Assembly (NCBI GenBank): GCA_020025195.1
Contig: JAHHSN010000020.1
Span: 1-26,655 of the forward strand
Length of the DNA: 26,655 bases
DNA from: Angelakisella sp.
Lineage (GTDB): Bacteria > Bacillota > Clostridia > Oscillospirales > Ruminococcaceae
Direction of reading: 5' to 3'
The notes beneath the pieces are model-generated. The model saw nothing but the letters and a program-made list of their open reading frames with translations, did not search any database and was not told the origin of the DNA. Position numbers and translations under genes: made by a program. How positions within the stretch are numbered: position 1 is the stretch's first letter; the number at the start of each line of letters is the position of its first letter. Shown in pieces: positions 23,789 through 26,655 of the stretch.

Positions 23789-23819
23789 ACTCCCGCCGTT
23801 TTTCGGTGGGAGTTCTTTT
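23789..23819 (+). terminator. Rho-independent terminator
   Basis: ACTCCCGCCG (23789-23798), loop TTTTT, CGGTGGGAGT (23804-23813), then TCTTTT. It separates the PLP enzyme from the MATE gene. Confidence 0.85.
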
Positions 23820-23854
23820 CGGAAATTTTTATAACCCCTTTGAGAGGAGACTTT

Positions 23855-25249
23855 ATGTTAAAGCGTTATATCGGTGACCGCGCGTTTTACCGCATGGTGC
23901 TTATGGTTGCCGTTCCCATTATGGTGCAGAACGCCATCACAAACTTTGTGAGCCTTCTGGACAATATCATGATCGGTCAGGTCGGCACGGTGCAGATGAC
24001 CGGCGTTGCCATCGCGAACCAGCTGATTTTTGTATTCAATCTCTGCATTTTCGGTGCAATCTCCGGTGCGGGTATTTTCGGCGCGCAGTTCTACGGAAAG
24101 CAGGACATGGACGGAGTGCGGCATACCTTCCGCTTTAAGCTGCTGGTCTGCATCGGCATCACTGTGCTTGCCATTCTGCTCTTTATTTCCGCAGGGGACC
24201 AGCTCATCGGCGTCTATCTTAAGGGCGAAGGCGCCCTGGAGGACGCTGTCGCCTCTCTTCATTATGGAAGGGAATACCTGATGATCAGTCTTGTCGGCAT
24301 GGTGCCCTTTGCGGTGGTGCAGGCGTATTCCGGCACCCTTCGTGAGACCGGCGAGACAGTGCTCCCGATGAAGGCGAGTCTGGTGGCGGTTCTGGTGAAC
24401 CTCGTCCTCAACTACATCCTCATTTTCGGGCATTTCGGTTTCCCCCAGCTGGGAGCGGCAGGCGCCGCCATCGCGACGGTCATCTCCCGCTTTGTGGAGT
24501 GCTTCATCGTCATCCGCTGGACGAACCGCAATGTGGAGCTTTTTCCCTATGTGGTGGGGCTCTATTCCAGCTTTTTTGTCCCCGGTAATCTGGTAAAGCA
24601 GATCATCCGGAAGGGGACTCCTCTCCTCGTCAACGAATCCCTCTGGGCGACCGGCGTCGCGGTGCTCAACCAGTGCTATTCCATCCGCAGTCTGGATGTG
24701 GTGGCGGCGGTCAATATCACCTCCACCGTCTGGAACGTTTTTTCCTGCGTTTACCTTGCCATGGGCAGCGCCATCGGTATTTTGGTAGGCAGGGAGCTGG
24801 GTGCGGGGAGATTTGAAAACGCAAAGGACACCGCCCGCAAGATGATCGTCTTTTCGGGTGGGAGCGCCATCCTGGTCGGTGGGCTTCTGGTGGCCATCTC
24901 CGGGCTTTACCCGATGCTCTATAATACCACGCCGTTCATTCGGGGTCTCGCGACCAGCTTTATTCGGGTGACGGCCATCCTCATGCCCGCCTATTCGCTC
25001 ACCAACGCCTTTTATTTTACCCTGCGTGCCGGCGGCAAGACCGGGGTGACCTTCCTCTTTGACAGCTGTTATGTTTGGTGCATCTCCATTCCGACAGCGT
25101 ACATTCTCAGCCGTTATACCGCGCTGCCCATTGTGGCGCTTTATTTCTGTTGTCAGGGTCTGGAGATTTTCAAGAGCATCATCGGCTATATCATGGTGAA
25201 GAAGGGACTTTGGATCCATAATATCGTTTCCGAAGAAAAACAGACGTAA
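23855..25249 (+). CDS. MATE family efflux transporter
   Basis: This 464-residue membrane protein has about twelve hydrophobic segments in two similar halves, as in MATE multidrug/Na+ or H+ antiporters. The N-terminal part has VPIMVQNAITNFVSLLDNIMIGQVGT and ISGAGIFGAQFYGK. The start of the second half is near FVPGNLVKQIIRKGTPLLVNESLW. It is likely an exporter, and the substrate is unknown. I start at ATG 23855 with GAGGAGA just upstream. The in-frame extension to 23696 lies inside the previous gene and its terminator. It stands alone, with a terminator close after the stop. A TATAAC box near 23830 could be its -10, but I found no matching -35. Confidence 0.95.
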   Translation: MLKRYIGDRAFYRMVLMVAVPIMVQNAITNFVSLLDNIMIGQVGTVQMTGVAIANQLIFVFNLCIFGAISGAGIFGAQFYGKQDMDGVRHTFRFKLLVCIGITVLAILLFISAGDQLIGVYLKGEGALEDAVASLHYGREYLMISLVGMVPFAVVQAYSGTLRETGETVLPMKASLVAVLVNLVLNYILIFGHFGFPQLGAAGAAIATVISRFVECFIVIRWTNRNVELFPYVVGLYSSFFVPGNLVKQIIRKGTPLLVNESLWATGVAVLNQCYSIRSLDVVAAVNITSTVWNVFSCVYLAMGSAIGILVGRELGAGRFENAKDTARKMIVFSGGSAILVGGLLVAISGLYPMLYNTTPFIRGLATSFIRVTAILMPAYSLTNAFYFTLRAGGKTGVTFLFDSCYVWCISIPTAYILSRYTALPIVALYFCCQGLEIFKSIIGYIMVKKGLWIHNIVSEEKQT

Positions 25250-25270
25250 CACCGAGAAAATTGAAAAAAG

Positions 25271-25300
25271 AGAGCAGACTTTCATGGTCTGCTCTTTTTG
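25271..25300 (+). terminator. Rho-independent terminator after the MATE gene
   Basis: AGAGCAGAC (25271-25279), 7-nt loop, GTCTGCTCT (25287-25295), T-tract to 25299. The T-tract is also the left edge of the second IS200-like repeat copy. Confidence 0.9.
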
Positions 25301-25408
25301 TATAAAGAAAACCACTCGCTAGGCGAGTAGTTCTAAAAAAGCCTTATGGCGATAATGCAGAAAGAAAAACTCCCTTTGCTATACTAAAGATGCGGTCTGC
25401 CAACCAAT
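25294..25408 (+). repeat. Second copy of the IS200-like left end, no transposase
   Basis: CTTTTTGTATAAAGAAAACCACTCGCT and the following hundred or so bases match 2599-2714 closely. This includes the hairpin 25310-25332 (one stem change) and the block GCAGAAAGAAAAACTCCC. The similarity fades near 25408, and the transposase start seen in the first copy is absent. It is probably a solo end or a deleted element. Confidence 0.7.
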
Positions 25409-25458
25409 ATCGGAAAAGACAAGAGGACATTCAAAATGAATGAAACGGATACGCCGCG

Positions 25459-25538
25459 TATGGGCTTACAATAGCGTGTGAGTTCTGTGCCAAAGCGCCG
25501 AAAGCAAGGGCTTCGATAGCGTTTGGATGGCCGGACAC
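25459..25538 (+). pseudogene. Possible scrap of a luciferase-like monooxygenase gene
   Basis: Two overlapping frames read YGLTIACEFCAKA (from 25459) and AESKGFDSVWMAGH (25497-25538). Joined by a frameshift they resemble the N-terminus of luciferase-like (LLM) flavin enzymes, in which AE..GFDSVW..H is a common block. A stop follows at 25539. Only this short piece is recognisable, so the assignment is tentative. Confidence 0.3.
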
Positions 25539-25627
25539 TAGCGGGGCTTTCGTAGGGAAAGAGATTTCAGCATTCAAAGTTTGCCGAAACAGGCCGCCGG
25601 GACAGAAGTACCTACTGCATCAGGAGG

Positions 25628-25644
25628 GTCAACCCCCGGTTGAC
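25628..25644. promoter_or_regulatory. Perfect 7-bp inverted repeat upstream of the XRE gene
   Basis: GTCAACC, CCC, GGTTGAC. It ends 20 bases before the -35 box of the XRE promoter, so it could be an operator. It lacks a T-tract. Confidence 0.45.
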
Positions 25645-25664
25645 ACAGTGTAAGGTGGCGCTTG

Positions 25665-25693
25665 TTGAAAAGCTTTTACCCCAACGCTATGAT
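25665..25693 (+). promoter_or_regulatory. Promoter of the XRE-type regulator gene
   Basis: TTGAAA (25665-25670), 17-base spacer, TATGAT (25688-25693). The predicted leader is about 24 bases, including the ribosome binding site. Confidence 0.7.
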
Positions 25694-25723
25694 TAGGATG
25701 AAACCAGAGAAGGGGAATTTTTT

Positions 25724-26425
25724 ATGAATGACACGTTAGGCCGGCGCATCCAGATGTACCGCACCGCGCAGGGGCTTTCTCAGGAGGCGCTGGGGGCCCG
25801 ATTGGGCGTTTCCCGGCAGGCCGTCTCCAAATGGGAGGCCGATGGAGCGGTACCCGATACGGATAAGCTGATTGCTCTGTCCAGGCTGTTTGGCATCAGT
25901 CTCAATGATCTGCTTCAGGTGGAGGAGCCGGCTCAGGACAGGGAGCCCGAACAGAAGCCCTGCAAGCGGCCCCGACTTCCGCTGCTGGTCTCACTGCTTC
26001 TGGCTGTCGCTCTGATTGTCACCGGCCTTTATGCCGGTCAGCTGCACCGCCGGGTGAAGGAACTGGAGAAGCTGATTGCCGCCTCGGACCCCGCTTCTCT
26101 CATCTCCTACTACGACTATACACTGGAGCCTATGGGGGAGGATGCGGTGTATTCCGTCCGGCTCACGGCCAACCGGCCGCTGGATGGGATGGAGGTTTCG
26201 GTGCTTCTCACCGGAAACGGGATCCCCGCCAAGGAGATCCCGGCACAACAGGAGAACGAAAGCGGGGCCTATTCCGCCAAGCTGTCCTACCGTTGTACTC
26301 CGGTGACCATATCTGCGGTCTTTCGGGAAGGGGACAAGGTCTATACTCAGCCGTTGGTCAAACTGACGAATCTTTCTCCGGAAAACAACATCGACTGGAG
26401 TGCGGAAGATCTTCTGCAACCATAA
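25724..26425 (+). CDS. Membrane-anchored XRE-family transcriptional regulator
   Basis: This 233-residue protein has an N-terminal helix-turn-helix of XRE type (residues 5-62, LSQEALGARLGVSRQAVSKWE), a charged linker, and one membrane helix (about 85-105, LPLLVSLLLAVALIVTGLYAG). A short coiled coil (HRRVKELEKLIA) and a C-terminal beta-rich domain of about 110 residues follow, probably outside the membrane. The layout suggests a DNA-binding protein that senses something at the cell surface. The extracytoplasmic domain is not recognised. ATG 25724 has AAGGGG upstream. It has its own promoter and a strong terminator, so it is a single-gene unit, and its targets are unknown. Confidence 0.88.
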   Translation: MNDTLGRRIQMYRTAQGLSQEALGARLGVSRQAVSKWEADGAVPDTDKLIALSRLFGISLNDLLQVEEPAQDREPEQKPCKRPRLPLLVSLLLAVALIVTGLYAGQLHRRVKELEKLIAASDPASLISYYDYTLEPMGEDAVYSVRLTANRPLDGMEVSVLLTGNGIPAKEIPAQQENESGAYSAKLSYRCTPVTISAVFREGDKVYTQPLVKLTNLSPENNIDWSAEDLLQP

Positions 26426-26434
26426 TAGCGGACT

Positions 26435-26480
26435 TAAAAAGTCATGACCGTTCCCGGGAGGGGGTTGTCATGACTTTTTA
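26435..26480. terminator. Strong bidirectional terminator-type hairpin
   Basis: TAAAAAGTCATGAC (26435-26448) pairs perfectly over 14 bp with GTCATGACTTTTTA (26467-26480). A-tract and T-tract flank it, so it can act on both strands. Confidence 0.88.
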
Positions 26481-26482
26481 GG

Positions 26483-26655
26483 TTATCCTATCATGTTTTG
26501 GCGCCTCCGCGATGGCCCTTTCTTTTTAAGAAGGGCACGAAGGCGGCCCGGCAGCTTCCGGCTTGCGCCTGACCGGCGCCCGATAAAGGCCGGAAACGCT
26601 GAAGCCGTATTTATTAGGGCTTTAGCCCTTGAGTTCTCTGCAGGTGGCCTTGCTC
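26483..26655 (-). other. Minus-strand open frame running off the window end (doubtful)
   Basis: On the minus strand a frame stays open from the window edge for 56 codons and stops at 26483-26485, right beside the bidirectional terminator. The product would be Arg/Lys-rich (..LKKKGPSRRRQN..). The same DNA is packed with inverted repeats, so the open frame may be incidental. No family recognised. Confidence 0.2.
26515..26629. repeat. Cluster of inverted repeats (foldback element)
   Basis: Three hairpins in 115 bases. The first is GCCCTT-T-CTT/AAG-AAGGGC (26515-26536). The second is a large branched stem 26549-26607: CGGC/GCCG, AGC/GCT and TTCCGGC/GCCGGAA, with inner GCGCC/GGCGC. The third is AGGGCT/AGCCCT (26616-26629). 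It may be an element end, an oriT-like site or a structured RNA. Confidence 0.55.

Larger units (their letters stand above)
25409..25660. other. Gene-poor decayed stretch between the MATE and XRE genes
   Basis: No complete gene with a ribosome binding site is seen. The stretch contains the tentative monooxygenase scrap and a perfect palindrome at 25628-25644. A 28-nt open piece from ATG 25436 stops after eleven codons. It appears to be remains of former genes beside the IS200-like end. Confidence 0.5.

Noticed and set aside
1..26655. CRISPR array, tRNA or rRNA genes
   Set aside because: No regularly spaced direct repeats were noticed, nor any cloverleaf with tRNA-like T-loop or rRNA-like segments, on either strand.

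Overview
The window looks like the chromosome of a spore-forming member of the class Clostridia, probably Oscillospiraceae/Ruminococcaceae. This is inferred from gene order (rplS-rbgA-rnhB-yraN and tig-clpP-clpX-lon-engB), a membrane M23 peptidase / M50 peptidase pair of SpoIVFA/SpoIVFB type, AGGAGG-type ribosome binding sites, frequent GTG/TTG starts at 4-nt overlaps, and TATAAT promoters. No species is claimed. No rRNA, tRNA or CRISPR array was seen.

Left accessory part (1-2933): the tail of an unknown gene, three small acidic proteins I do not recognise, a gene remnant broken by a one-base change in an A run, and an intact low-molecular-weight protein tyrosine phosphatase. A gene-poor stretch follows. 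It holds a terminator and a decayed IS200-like element with its left-end hairpin and a 28-codon transposase relic.

Core part (2934-25249): a Crp/Fnr regulator diverges from an SNF-type Na+-coupled transporter, sharing a 15-bp palindrome. A convergent MutT-like Nudix hydrolase is followed by a YtcJ-like amidohydrolase. Then come the SpoIVF-like pair, the TIGR03960/TIGR03936 radical SAM pair, and rplS with a structured leader. rbgA-rnhB-yraN-dipeptidase form a tight operon with serial 4-nt overlaps. A Cys-rich DUF1540 protein lies opposite a metallophosphoesterase. The protein quality-control cluster follows: trigger factor, ClpP, ClpX, Lon, and the ribosome-assembly GTPase EngB. A PLP-dependent methionine gamma-lyase-like protein and a MATE transporter end this part.

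Right accessory part (25250-26655): a second copy of the IS200-like left end lies directly after the MATE terminator. It is followed by about 300 bp of decayed sequence with a possible luciferase-like monooxygenase scrap, then a membrane-anchored XRE-type regulator with a clear promoter. The window ends in a dense set of inverted repeats.

Most of the window is conserved housekeeping DNA. I did not find a convincing new multi-gene system. The best leads are the small acidic gene array at the left edge, the IS200-like ends sitting in terminator T-tracts on both sides of the core, the autoregulatory-looking Crp/transporter control region, and the foldback cluster at the right edge.
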